Shown here piece by piece: positions 10,198 through 18,116 of a stretch of 64,000 bases of DNA. The notes beneath the pieces are model-generated. The model was not told the DNA's origin, did not search any database, and saw only the letters and a list, made by a program, of their open reading frames with translations. The stretch's first letter is position 1. Each line of letters starts with the position of its first letter. Both the position numbers and the translations under genes were made by a program. The DNA lies in contig NZ_CAKMMG010000002.1 of the NCBI RefSeq assembly GCF_927798115.1, forward strand, positions 1-64,000, read 5' to 3'. Source of the stretch: Paenibacillus auburnensis. GTDB taxonomy: Bacteria; Bacillota; Bacilli; Paenibacillales; Paenibacillaceae.

Positions 10198-10227
10198 TGC
10201 ACTCTACCCTCCAATCTCATACTTCTC

Positions 10228-11604
10228 TTATTGTTGAATGGCGTCAGTAATGACGATTTCCCCTTCATCAAAGAACACTTTCATTTTCATATTCTCACTG
10301 ACAAAGCGAACAGGAAGCAGTGTAACATTCTTCCGGATGATAGCCGGAGAATCCAGCTGAGTAGCAACTCCGTTTACATATGCTTCTTTCTGATCAATAA
10401 TCAGCTCAATCTTGGTCGATTCCTTCGTCAGTGTGACCCGTCTTTCCTTAGGATTCCAGTCCACCTTTGCTCCTAGTGCTTCTGCAATGAAGCGGATAGG
10501 AACCATTGTACGTCCTTCCTGTTTGAACGGAGCGACTTCCAGGATGTAATCCTTTTCGTCCACGCTGGCTTTCACCGAATCCAATTTGAGTCCAATCGTT
10601 TTGAAGCCGAGCGGAGCATTGTTCACATAATTGGAGGACGGATCACCGAACTTCACCGGTTTAGTCATCACGGTACCGAAGCTGGTCTCTACTTCTACCA
10701 CATAGTACTCGCCGTTTTTGATAGAACCGTTATTACCGGCATACAGGTCGAAATCCACGCTCCCTCTAAAGGCTCCTACCGGTGCTTTGACATCGTCCTT
10801 GAAGCCTGGAGTCACTACTTTTTTCCCTTGGGCGATTCCGAGCAGCCAGCCCGTTCCGGCTCTGTTGGTCCGCCAAATCCCTGCTGTAGGATTACCGTCT
10901 TTGTCCGAACCGCGGAGGATGACTGACAGCACATCGGTTTTCTGCGCGAAATTAAGCTTCAACTTAAAATGAGCGTCGGGATTGCCGTCAGGACCAAACT
11001 CAGCGATACCCGTCTGATCCGAAGTCAGGTCCTTCCAGCTGAATTCCCGGATAGCCACAGGCGCATAGGAGGTTTTATTCTCTGCATACGGAGTGATGGC
11101 GGATTTCACTGTGCCTTTGTCCGTAACGATTTCCAGATAGTAATATTCTCCCGCCTTCATGCCGTTGTTATCTGAAGCATAGAGTTCCAGCTGGGCCACA
11201 CCTTTGAAGGTGCCCAGTGTGGCAGCGAACGTGGAATTAACCGTCTTCCCATCCTGGACCACTACAAGCAAATAACTTGTATCCGCGGCTGAATCCTTCC
11301 ATGTCTTCCAGATGCCTCGGTTGACCTCATTCCCTTGCGCGTCCGCGCCTTTCATCGTAATCGATTTGATTTCTGTTCCAGCACCGGCATCAATCAGCAG
11401 GCTCAGGTGACCGTCACGGATACCGTCCGGCGTTCCTGCCGAATCCAGTGAAATCCGGTCAAATTCTTTGTCAAGAAATTCAAATTTCTTCACCAGGGCG
11501 TCCGCTGAAGCGGCTGTTTCTGCCGCAAATGCACCCCCTCCGGCGGCAAACGACATCATCATTGCAGAACATAAACAAATGGATAAGATTTTCTTACGTA
11601 ACAT
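10228..11604 (-). CDS. Secreted protein with C-terminal copper-amine-oxidase-N-like (stalk) domain
   Basis: A 458-residue exported protein. Signal peptide at about 1-28 (MLRKK, hydrophobic core, AFAAE). Two similar beta-rich repeats follow (about 40-180 and 185-325), each with a pattern like LDLYA.NNG.K.GEYY.VEV, so an internal duplication. The last 115 residues carry the paired motif MVPIRFIAEALGAKVDW and LLPVRFVSENMK. This is typical of the copper amine oxidase N-terminal domain found on many Paenibacillus and Clostridium surface proteins. No oxidase catalytic domain is present, so enzyme activity should not be assumed. ATG has AAGGAG at 8 bases. Only 30 bases separate it from the giant SLH gene, so the two are probably co-transcribed and co-exported. 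Confidence 0.85.
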   Translation of the reverse strand: MLRKKILSICLCSAMMMSFAAGGGAFAAETAASADALVKKFEFLDKEFDRISLDSAGTPDGIRDGHLSLLIDAGAGTEIKSITMKGADAQGNEVNRGIWKTWKDSAADTSYLLVVVQDGKTVNSTFAATLGTFKGVAQLELYASDNNGMKAGEYYYLEIVTDKGTVKSAITPYAENKTSYAPVAIREFSWKDLTSDQTGIAEFGPDGNPDAHFKLKLNFAQKTDVLSVILRGSDKDGNPTAGIWRTNRAGTGWLLGIAQGKKVVTPGFKDDVKAPVGAFRGSVDFDLYAGNNGSIKNGEYYVVEVETSFGTVMTKPVKFGDPSSNYVNNAPLGFKTIGLKLDSVKASVDEKDYILEVAPFKQEGRTMVPIRFIAEALGAKVDWNPKERRVTLTKESTKIELIIDQKEAYVNGVATQLDSPAIIRKNVTLLPVRFVSENMKMKVFFDEGEIVITDAIQQ

Positions 11605-11768
11605 AATAGTTGCTCCTTAATATCAAATTTTTAATTAGCTTCTTAATGGCACGATATGGCTACCACCAATTTTCGGATTGCAGGCGAGAAGCACCAAAGG
11701 CCTCCAGCGCGTCTGCCTGTGTGAACCCCCGGGATAGTTGTTCTTTACTGCCGTTGTCGCAATGCTGT
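11605..11768 (-). other. Long, possibly structured 5' leader of the stalk-domain/SLH operon
   Basis: About 160 bases lie between the predicted start of transcription and the ATG at 11604. The transcript contains GC-rich segments that can pair (CAGGC...GCCTG; a GGAGGCC/GGCCTCC palindromic core; GGTGGTAGCC), then an AT-rich stretch up to AAGGAG. I could not match it to the c-di-GMP-I, c-di-GMP-II, c-di-AMP, THF or TPP riboswitch patterns I know. It may be a cis-regulatory RNA or just a long leader. Confidence 0.35.
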
Positions 11769-11775
11769 GACCGCC

Positions 11776-11803
11776 ATTTTAATTTCCGGATGTTAAGTGT
11801 TAA
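11776..11803 (-). promoter_or_regulatory. Candidate sigma-A promoter with overlapping inverted repeat
   Basis: Minus strand TTAACA, 16 bases, TAAAAT. An imperfect inverted repeat TTCCGG...CCGGAA (11784-11809) covers the spacer and the -35 element and could be an operator. It would drive the gene at 10228-11604 and the giant SLH gene. Confidence 0.5.
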
Positions 11804-11885
11804 CCGGAATCCTTCGGCTCTCTTTTTGAACCACCTTGGTCTCATTGGGCCAGGCCCCCCCTTTCCTTCCCCTTATTAGTTCTGC

Positions 11886-13238
11886 TTACCGGTTGTTAAC
11901 AATGACCTGAATGCCATGCTTGGGACGCAGTGTCATCAGGGCCTCCATTTCAATCGGAGGATGCGCAGGAGCCAGCCTCAGCCGGTAACGCTGGCCGATC
12001 ATACATAGGGCAATCACCATTTCCATCATCGCAAAATGATTTCCGATACATCCGCGCGGCCCTCCCCCGAATGGAATATAGGCAAACTGCGGAATCTTTT
12101 TCAGGAAATCATTCTCGAACCGTTCTGGAATAAAGGATAACGGGTCTGGAAAATACTCGGGATTCTGGTGCATGGCATAGGGGCTGAACAGGATGGATTG
12201 TCCTTTCTTCACCGTAATGTGGCCAATCTCCACATCCGCTGTGGCCGAACGTCCGGTAAAAAAGGATGGTGAACGCAGCCGCATGGCCTCTCTAAGCACA
12301 TTCTGGGTATACGTCAGCTGCATATAAGTAGCGTCTGTAGGATCATTTCCGCCTAGCACCCGGTCCCACTCCTCGTACAACTTGTCTTCTACTTCCTTGT
12401 GCTGCAGGATATAGGAGAATGTCCAGGACAGTACATTAGCCGAAGTCTCATGGCCTGCAATGAACATGATCATCAGCTCGTCGCGCAGCTCCTGGTCCGT
12501 CATGCCGGCTCCGTTTTCATCCTTCGCAGACATTAATACGGAGAGCAGATCTCCTGCGCCTTGCTCTGGATTTTCCCTTCGCTGCTGAAGAATGGTGAAC
12601 ACGGCCTGGTCCAATTCATGCAGTGCTTTTTTGTAAGCCCGGTTATTGGCCGTTGAGATGAATAGGGGTACCGGAAATAAGGAACGCATACGTTCCGAAC
12701 ACATCCGGTTAATCAGCTCATACGGCACCCGGATGGAATCCGTATATCCGCCCCCTTCGAGGCTGAACAATGTTTGGGCAATAACCGCAAATGTAATGTT
12801 CGAGACATCCTCTGTCAGAATCCGCCGTTCTCCCGGCATCCAGCTATCCAGCTCTTTTCGGACCGTCTGCACCATTTGCTCTGCATAGGTCTGAATATGG
12901 CCTCTCGTAAAATGTGGCTGAATCAGCTTTCGGACCCGTTTGTGCTTGGCTCCTGTACTGGTAGCAACACCGTCCCCGACAAATAGCCGTGCTTCTTTAA
13001 ACGCTTTAAGTTTAATAAAATACTCATGCTTCGTCAGCAGAACCTCCTTAAGAAGGCTCGGATCATAGATAACATACATTTTCTGGGGACCAAACCGTAT
13101 TTGTGCCACACCACCGTAGTCCTTTTGCAGCTCCGTTAGAAATCCCGTAGGATCCTGCCGGTATTCCATCAAATTCCCGCTCAGCCAGGAGCCCTTGGGT
13201 CCCTGTGGCGCATACATTTTTTCTGCCGCAGCTTTCAT
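11886..13238 (-). CDS. Cytochrome P450
   Basis: Haem-thiolate monooxygenase, about 450 residues, with no fused reductase. Seen in order: I-helix oxygen-binding motif FIAGHETSA (about 259-267), K-helix EAMR (ExxR, about 318), PERF, and the haem loop FGGGPRGCIG with the cysteine ligand (about 391-400). The sequence style (AGHET, FGGGPRxCIG) resembles the CYP110/CYP4-like clan, which often acts on fatty acyl or terpenoid substrates; that is inference. I chose the ATG ending at 13238 because GGAGAG lies 8 bases upstream. Two upstream ATG/frame extensions have weaker sites. No ferredoxin or reductase gene is nearby. It is divergent from the response regulator at 13448, with two hairpins between them. 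Substrate unknown. Confidence 0.92.
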   Translation of the reverse strand: MKAAAEKMYAPQGPKGSWLSGNLMEYRQDPTGFLTELQKDYGGVAQIRFGPQKMYVIYDPSLLKEVLLTKHEYFIKLKAFKEARLFVGDGVATSTGAKHKRVRKLIQPHFTRGHIQTYAEQMVQTVRKELDSWMPGERRILTEDVSNITFAVIAQTLFSLEGGGYTDSIRVPYELINRMCSERMRSLFPVPLFISTANNRAYKKALHELDQAVFTILQQRRENPEQGAGDLLSVLMSAKDENGAGMTDQELRDELMIMFIAGHETSANVLSWTFSYILQHKEVEDKLYEEWDRVLGGNDPTDATYMQLTYTQNVLREAMRLRSPSFFTGRSATADVEIGHITVKKGQSILFSPYAMHQNPEYFPDPLSFIPERFENDFLKKIPQFAYIPFGGGPRGCIGNHFAMMEMVIALCMIGQRYRLRLAPAHPPIEMEALMTLRPKHGIQVIVNNR

Positions 13239-13335
13239 GTTGTGATCTCTCCGTTTCATCTCTCTATTCCGGCGTAAAGGACGCCGTTTACAATCCATAG
13301 CTTATAGCGTTGCCTGAGGATTGAGGAGGATGAAC

Positions 13336-13398
13336 TTTTTTCACCCCCCTGCTTATGTCCAAGGGTGAAAAAAAATCACCCTATCAGCCAGGGTGATT
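13336..13398. promoter_or_regulatory. Twin hairpins built on TCACCC/GGGTGA in a divergent promoter region
   Basis: Hairpin 1 is TTTTTTCACCC (13336-13346) with GGGTGAAAAAA (13363-13373). Hairpin 2 is AATCACCC (13374-13381) with GGGTGATT (13391-13398), followed by GTTTTG. The two abut and share the TCACCC/GGGTGA half-site. They lie between the P450 start and the response-regulator start, just upstream of a TATACT (13405-13410). They could be terminators for either direction or a double operator. Confidence 0.5.
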
Positions 13399-13447
13399 GT
13401 TTTGTATACTATTGCTAACCTGTAGGCAGAGTGATGGAGGGAATTCA

Positions 13448-14035
13448 ATGGAGCGTATACGCGTCATGTTAGTAGAGGATGATCCGTTCTGGAAGCAGAA
13501 CATCAGCACGGATTTGGCAGAGGAGCCGGATATAGAGGTTGTGGCTGTCGCCAGCACCAAAGAGGAAGCAGTTCAGGCGGCGTTTCGGCATCCGCTGGAT
13601 ATCATTTTGATGGACATTAACCTAACGGGCAACAATCTGGATGGCCTGGAGGCGATGAAGGAGATCCTGTCAAATCTGCATGAGCAAGGCATCAAAGTCA
13701 TCATGCTGACCTCACTGACCGAAAAAGAGATCATCATGAAATCCTTTCAGTTCGGAGCGCTTAATTACATTACTAAGCTTAGTTATAAAGACATTGTCCG
13801 TGCAATTCGGGAAGCGTATGATGACCGGTCCACCATTCATGCAGACGCCGCCCGCGTCATGCGCAGTGAAATTCAGCTGATGGAGCTGTCGCCTATGGAG
13901 CGGGAGGTCTTCGAGCTGAGAAAGGAAGGGCTGAGCAAACAGCAAATCTCCGATAAGCTGCATAAATCAACAAACACGATCAAATCCCAGCTGAAGAGTA
14001 TCAAGAACAAGCTTACTTATTTTAAAAGCGATTGA
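13448..14035 (+). CDS. NarL/LuxR-family response regulator
   Basis: A 195-residue two-component transcription factor. REC domain at 1-125 with acidic pair E10-D11-D12 and phospho-acceptor D56 (ILMDINL). A C-terminal LuxR-type HTH covers about 140-190 (LSPMEREVFELRKEG, then KSTNTIKSQLKSI). Start set at the ATG at 13448, with GGAGG 7 bases upstream. A reading beginning 17 codons earlier has no such site. Its 3' end overlaps by 14 bases the 3' end of the convergent histidine kinase at 14022-15491, its likely partner. Target genes are unknown; the divergent P450 is a candidate. Confidence 0.9.
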   Translation: MERIRVMLVEDDPFWKQNISTDLAEEPDIEVVAVASTKEEAVQAAFRHPLDIILMDINLTGNNLDGLEAMKEILSNLHEQGIKVIMLTSLTEKEIIMKSFQFGALNYITKLSYKDIVRAIREAYDDRSTIHADAARVMRSEIQLMELSPMEREVFELRKEGLSKQQISDKLHKSTNTIKSQLKSIKNKLTYFKSD

Positions 14036-15491
14036 TGGATCGGATCACAGGCGTGGAAGGGGTGTAAATACTCAACTCAGAAGGTACAACAAAACGCTGT
14101 ATTGGAAAATGCAGCATGACCGTTGTTCCTCTCTCCGATTCTGCACTTGCAATGGTAAGCTTCCCTCCATGTTTCCTCATGACCGACATGCAATAGGATA
14201 ATCCGAGACCGTGATTATAGGGGTTTTTCTTCGTGGTATAGAAGGGTTCAAAGATCTTGGCCAGCTGATCCTTGGGAATGCCGCATCCGGTATCCGCCAC
14301 TTCTATGATGAAATACCGCTTGGCTCTCACTGTCCGCAGTGTAAGCGTGCCGCCCTCAGTATCCATGGCATCCACTGCATTCTGAACCAGGTTCGACAAC
14401 GTCTCCTTGAGATGCATCGTATCACAGATTAATTCCCCGTCTTCTTCCAGTGTGACTGCTACCCGGATTGAACGGCTCTCCAGAAGCGGCTGCATAGGCT
14501 GCAGAACCGCACTAATGATCTCTTTGATGCCCACTTGAGTTTCACTGAGTACAATATCGTCGGCTTTGTCCTTAATTCTCCCGACCATATCCAGCAGATG
14601 AGCCGTAACTGAATGAATTTGCTCCATGGACTGAAGGGATTTGTCGGACTGGCCCGAATGAATATAGCCCGTGGTCTTCTCGGTTAAGTAATTAATTTTT
14701 TGAATTTCGTTCTTTATGGAATGATTCAGGATCGAGACTCCCATCGTAAGCGCACGCATCGATACATCCATCTTTTCCCGTTCAATTCTGAGCTTGATGC
14801 CCATGAAGCCGTTCTTCACCAGATAAAAAATAATAACCGCTACAAGGCCTAATACCACGATAACATTGTATTTCCACGCCCCGTTGCTCTCCAGTTCAAA
14901 GCTCCACTCCCTCATGGTCAAGGAACGAAAGCCTACGAAATCGGTTACGAACGCAAATAGAGTGCCGAGCGTAAATATAACCCCAACTCTTTTCTTATTC
15001 TTCCTCGTATAGAATTCTTTCTCCCGTTTGAAGGCAATCCCGTAGAGTACAAAGCTTAACAGGAAATATAACCCTGCCCACATACGAAAATGACTGATTT
15101 CGAAGCTGGCCCATGGCTCATTCCGATAATGATGGCCCCATATAAGAACAGCCGGTATGAATAACAGGATAGAGATCAGCGCCCTTGTCTTAATTGAACG
15201 AACCGCACCCAGCCATAACGCCCCCATGCAAGCTGTAAAAGGAAACAGATAGAAGTATACCGTCATAGCCGCCACACTAAGCTCATAGAGAAAAGAACTG
15301 AATGCAGGCGATAGCCACCCGCGTGGTAAAATGAATGGAATGATCGTAAGATGAATGGAGAACGCAAAACTGGCCATCCCTCCAGTCAACAGCGTCAGGC
15401 TAATCCAGAGGTTGGCTTTCCGATTAAATACAAGTAGCACCACACCCATTGTCCACATCGACAGAAACATAAGAATGTAAAATAAATTCAA
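14022..15491 (-). CDS. Membrane sensor histidine kinase
   Basis: A 489-residue kinase. The N-terminal half has about seven hydrophobic segments (residues 1-235), so sensing is probably in or at the membrane. The dimerisation/phospho-acceptor region near residue 250-275 contains LNHSIKNEIQKINYLTEK, with the histidine in LNHSIKNE. The ATP-binding domain (about 365-475) has NAVDAM (N box), DTGCGIP (G1), FEPFYTTK (F box) and GLGLSYC (G2). TTG start with GGAGGG 7 bases upstream. The acceptor helix is not the HisKA_3 type usually paired with NarL-family regulators. Genomic position still makes the convergent regulator at 13448-14035 the likely partner. The signal is unknown. Confidence 0.88.
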   Translation of the reverse strand: MNLFYILMFLSMWTMGVVLLVFNRKANLWISLTLLTGGMASFAFSIHLTIIPFILPRGWLSPAFSSFLYELSVAAMTVYFYLFPFTACMGALWLGAVRSIKTRALISILLFIPAVLIWGHHYRNEPWASFEISHFRMWAGLYFLLSFVLYGIAFKREKEFYTRKNKKRVGVIFTLGTLFAFVTDFVGFRSLTMREWSFELESNGAWKYNVIVVLGLVAVIIFYLVKNGFMGIKLRIEREKMDVSMRALTMGVSILNHSIKNEIQKINYLTEKTTGYIHSGQSDKSLQSMEQIHSVTAHLLDMVGRIKDKADDIVLSETQVGIKEIISAVLQPMQPLLESRSIRVAVTLEEDGELICDTMHLKETLSNLVQNAVDAMDTEGGTLTLRTVRAKRYFIIEVADTGCGIPKDQLAKIFEPFYTTKKNPYNHGLGLSYCMSVMRKHGGKLTIASAESERGTTVMLHFPIQRFVVPSELSIYTPSTPVIRSINRF

Positions 15492-15647
15492 GGCCTACCC
15501 TCCGCCCTATCAGCTTTCATAATCCTTAGCATTAAAGTGACTCCATATTACCACATCTCTTAAAATTGGTATATTTTATGTTCCCTTCTATTTTGCCAGA
15601 GGCAGGAACTTTTTACCAGACAGATTTCCATAACAATGAAATAAGCA

Positions 15648-15684
15648 CAAAAAACCCCGTTCTCCTTCTCATTAGAAGAACGGG
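15648..15684 (-). terminator. Intrinsic terminator of the phosphotransferase gene
   Basis: CCCGTTCT...AGAACGGG stem with a short loop, then T-rich sequence on the minus strand (AAAAAA on plus at 15649-15654). Starts 21 bases after the stop. Confidence 0.8.
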
Positions 15685-15705
15685 CTTTGCTTATAAGCTG
15701 TCGTT

Positions 15706-16692
15706 TCAGACGGAAATGTCCAGACCGAACCGGGAAGCTGCTGCCTTCATCTTCAACTGCAGGCGGCTTCTAAGTCCGGTCAGCCATTCCGGCTCGTGCT
15801 CCCATTGTTCCGCTGTAGACCTCAGGATCCGGGCATACCTGTACAAATCCGCAAATCGCCGGCAAGCCTCCTGCGAAGGCCCTTCTTCCGGCAGATCATA
15901 TCGGCTGGTGTAACCCTCCAGAAAGCGCTCCTTTCTAGGACCCTGCTCCTCTGTTGCAACAGCTTCCAGCAGGCTGTCCAGAGCTTGCTCAATGTCCACG
16001 GCATACCAGTGATACATGGAATCGTCGAAATCAATGACGTTAATCGTATCCTGGGTCTGATCATAGAAGACATTGTCCAGCTCAAAATCATAATGAATCA
16101 GTCCGTAATTAGCCAGTGTCACCGGAATTGTACCGAAATAGTCTGCAAGCAGCTCTGTCTCAGCCCTTGCCGCCGTTTGTTCCGGGAATGGCTCCAGAAC
16201 CCGGCGAATCCACTCTAGTACTTCATTGTGTGTCCATCTTTTGCCCTGCACAGGGCTGTACTCACTGGATAGCCGGTGAAGCTCTCCTAAGGCCTGACCG
16301 TAGCGGAATACCGTCTGGTCATCCAGAGAGGTTGTGTCCATGCTCACCCCGGCGACACGTTTAAAGACCGAGGCATAATAAGACCCCCAAGGCGTCTGGG
16401 CCTCTACAAGCTCCGAACCTTCCCGGGAAGGCACGGTCTCAAGCACCCCATATCCACGCTCACGCAGGTACGAGATAAACTCCAGCTCCGCCAGCAGATT
16501 ACTTCTAAGCTTTTCTGTCTGCGGTGCGAACCGGAGCAGCAGATTGTTCCCGCCGTTCTCGAACGGATATATCGCATTGGAGGAAATCCGGTAATACTGA
16601 AACAAATGCAGCGATTCCCGGTCATACGCCCAATTCCGCAGCACCATTTCCGCCAACTCTTCATTATTGAACAAATATTTCAATTTCAGCAC
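15706..16692 (-). CDS. APH-fold phosphotransferase (aminoglycoside/choline kinase-like)
   Basis: A 328-residue protein-kinase-fold phosphotransferase of the APH family. It has a nucleotide-binding N-lobe, the catalytic-loop motif HYDFELDNVF (HxDxxxxN pattern) and the Mg-binding NVIDFDD about 15 residues later. The family includes aminoglycoside, homoserine and choline kinases and the CotS-type spore coat kinases, so substrate and resistance cannot be inferred. GTG start; AAGGAG lies 12 bases upstream, longer than ideal. The frame is open a little further upstream without a good start codon. A 17-codon open frame with its own ribosome binding site ends 25 bases before it. Confidence 0.8.
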   Translation of the reverse strand: MLKLKYLFNNEELAEMVLRNWAYDRESLHLFQYYRISSNAIYPFENGGNNLLLRFAPQTEKLRSNLLAELEFISYLRERGYGVLETVPSREGSELVEAQTPWGSYYASVFKRVAGVSMDTTSLDDQTVFRYGQALGELHRLSSEYSPVQGKRWTHNEVLEWIRRVLEPFPEQTAARAETELLADYFGTIPVTLANYGLIHYDFELDNVFYDQTQDTINVIDFDDSMYHWYAVDIEQALDSLLEAVATEEQGPRKERFLEGYTSRYDLPEEGPSQEACRRFADLYRYARILRSTAEQWEHEPEWLTGLRSRLQLKMKAAASRFGLDISV

Positions 16693-16717
16693 GCTCTGAA
16701 GCAGCTCCTTTTGATCT

Positions 16718-16771
16718 TCAAATTTCTTTCACCTTCACTGCAGCAGTTGTTTGATTAGCCCGGCGTTTCAT
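16718..16771 (-). CDS. Candidate 17-aa leader peptide upstream of the phosphotransferase
   Basis: Reads MKRRANQTTAAVKVKEI then TGA. A GGGAG lies 8 bases before the ATG. The stop is followed within 10 bases by the AAGGAG of the phosphotransferase gene, so terminating ribosomes could help initiation there. Basic and very short; no family recognised. It could be chance. Confidence 0.35.
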   Translation of the reverse strand: MKRRANQTTAAVKVKEI

Positions 16772-16897
16772 GCCGATCACTCCCTTCCGGTTATACACTG
16801 TTTTCAGGTTATCACCCTGAATCCTGCAGGGCCATGTACAGAATCGTTAAAACCATTTTCTCCATGCCGGTACTTCTGAATAATGGAAATAGGAAAA

Positions 16898-16945
16898 AGC
16901 AAAAAAGGTGTTCTGTAAGCCATCACAATGGCTTACAGAACACCT
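16898..16945 (-). terminator. Strong intrinsic terminator of the polyamine operon
   Basis: Perfect 18-bp inverted repeat (arms 16906-16923 and 16928-16945, four-base loop) followed on the minus strand by TTTTTTGC. It lies 15 bases after the nspC stop. Confidence 0.93.
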
Positions 16946-16959
16946 GGTTATAAAATGGA

Positions 16960-18105
16960 TTAAGACAAACGGCCGCTGAAGTCGCTGTATTCAAACTCGC
17001 GGATAATCTTCAGGCCTTCTTCATCGTTATAGGAAGCAATGGCCGGCAGGTTCACGCCGTTAAACATATGGTTCTTGACCATGGAATAAATCGCCATGTC
17101 GAGGAACACCAGCTTGTCGCCGTATTTGAGCGGTTCCGGGAAGGAATAATCCCCGATAATATCACCTGCCAGGCAGGTCATGCCGCCAAGTCTGTACGTG
17201 TACGGATATTCTCCAGGCTGGCCCGAGCCGATGATGTTCGGCCGGTAAGGCATTGCGAGCACGTCCGGCATATGGCATTCAGCCGAAGTGTCGAGAATGG
17301 CAATATCCATGCCGTTGTGCATCGTATCAAGCACAGTTGCTACAAGGTATCCGGTATTTAGCGCAACGGCTTCACCCGGTTCCAGGTAGATCTGGACATT
17401 ATAGGTTTCTTTCATATGGAGAATGCACTTGATCAGTGTCTCCAGGTCATAATCGTCACGGGTAATATGATGGCCGCCGCCGAAGTTGAGCCATTTCATC
17501 CCGTGCAGATACTGCCCGAACTTCTCTTCCACAACCTTAAGCGTACGCTCCAATGTATCGGAGTTCTGCTCACACATCGTATGGAAGTGCAGCCCTTCAA
17601 TGCCGTCAAGCTCTTCCGGACGGAAGTTCGGCAGGGTTACGCCCATACGGGAGTAGTTGTAGCAAGGATCATACAGCGGCACTTCAATCTCGGAATATTC
17701 CGGATTTACACGGATTCCGCAGCTGATTGGCTTGCCGGCATTCTGCACGCGGTCCTTGAACCGGTTCCACTGGTCAAACGAGTTGAACACAATGTGGTCG
17801 GTATAGCCAAGCAGCTCATCGAATTCACGTTCCATGTAGGCCGGCGCATAGACATGCACTTCCTTGCCCATCTCCTCGAAGCCCAGACGGGCTTCGAACA
17901 GGGAGCTGGAGGTGACGCCATGCAGGTACTTGCCGACAAGCGGATACAGAGCGTGCATAGAGAATCCTTTTTGGGCCAGAAGAATCTTGGCACCGGTGCG
18001 CTCCTGCACGTAATTCAGGGTCTCCAGGTTCTTCTTAAGCAGCCGCTCATCGACAAGATAGGCAGGTGACGGCAGCGAGCTGATGTCGATATCGATTTCT
18101 TTCAT
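16960..18105 (-). CDS. nspC: Carboxynorspermidine/carboxyspermidine decarboxylase
   Basis: PLP enzyme of the alanine-racemase/ornithine-decarboxylase fold. It removes the carboxyl group from carboxynorspermidine or carboxyspermidine to make norspermidine or spermidine. About 381 residues. The PLP lysine is in LLAQKGFSMHAL (K46), with FHTMCEQ, the glycine-rich LNFGGGHH phosphate-binding loop and the SAECHMPD region. Start set at the ATG ending at 18105 (MKEIDIDISSLPSPAYLVDE), 11 bases after the upstream stop. A longer reading would overlap the previous gene and adds an unlikely N-terminus. Translation is probably coupled to the synthase gene. Which triamine is made depends on whether the cell supplies putrescine or diaminopropane. 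Confidence 0.92.
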   Translation of the reverse strand: MKEIDIDISSLPSPAYLVDERLLKKNLETLNYVQERTGAKILLAQKGFSMHALYPLVGKYLHGVTSSSLFEARLGFEEMGKEVHVYAPAYMEREFDELLGYTDHIVFNSFDQWNRFKDRVQNAGKPISCGIRVNPEYSEIEVPLYDPCYNYSRMGVTLPNFRPEELDGIEGLHFHTMCEQNSDTLERTLKVVEEKFGQYLHGMKWLNFGGGHHITRDDYDLETLIKCILHMKETYNVQIYLEPGEAVALNTGYLVATVLDTMHNGMDIAILDTSAECHMPDVLAMPYRPNIIGSGQPGEYPYTYRLGGMTCLAGDIIGDYSFPEPLKYGDKLVFLDMAIYSMVKNHMFNGVNLPAIASYNDEEGLKIIREFEYSDFSGRLS

Positions 18106-18116
18106 TGCCTTACGCC

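Noticed and set aside
11605..11768. c-di-GMP riboswitch in the leader
   Set aside because: The conserved GCAAACC, GACGCAAAGC and GGTAGGTAGC segments are absent.
11660..11845. 61-codon minus-strand frame in the stalk-gene leader
   Set aside because: No ribosome binding site, no family, and it overlaps the predicted promoter.
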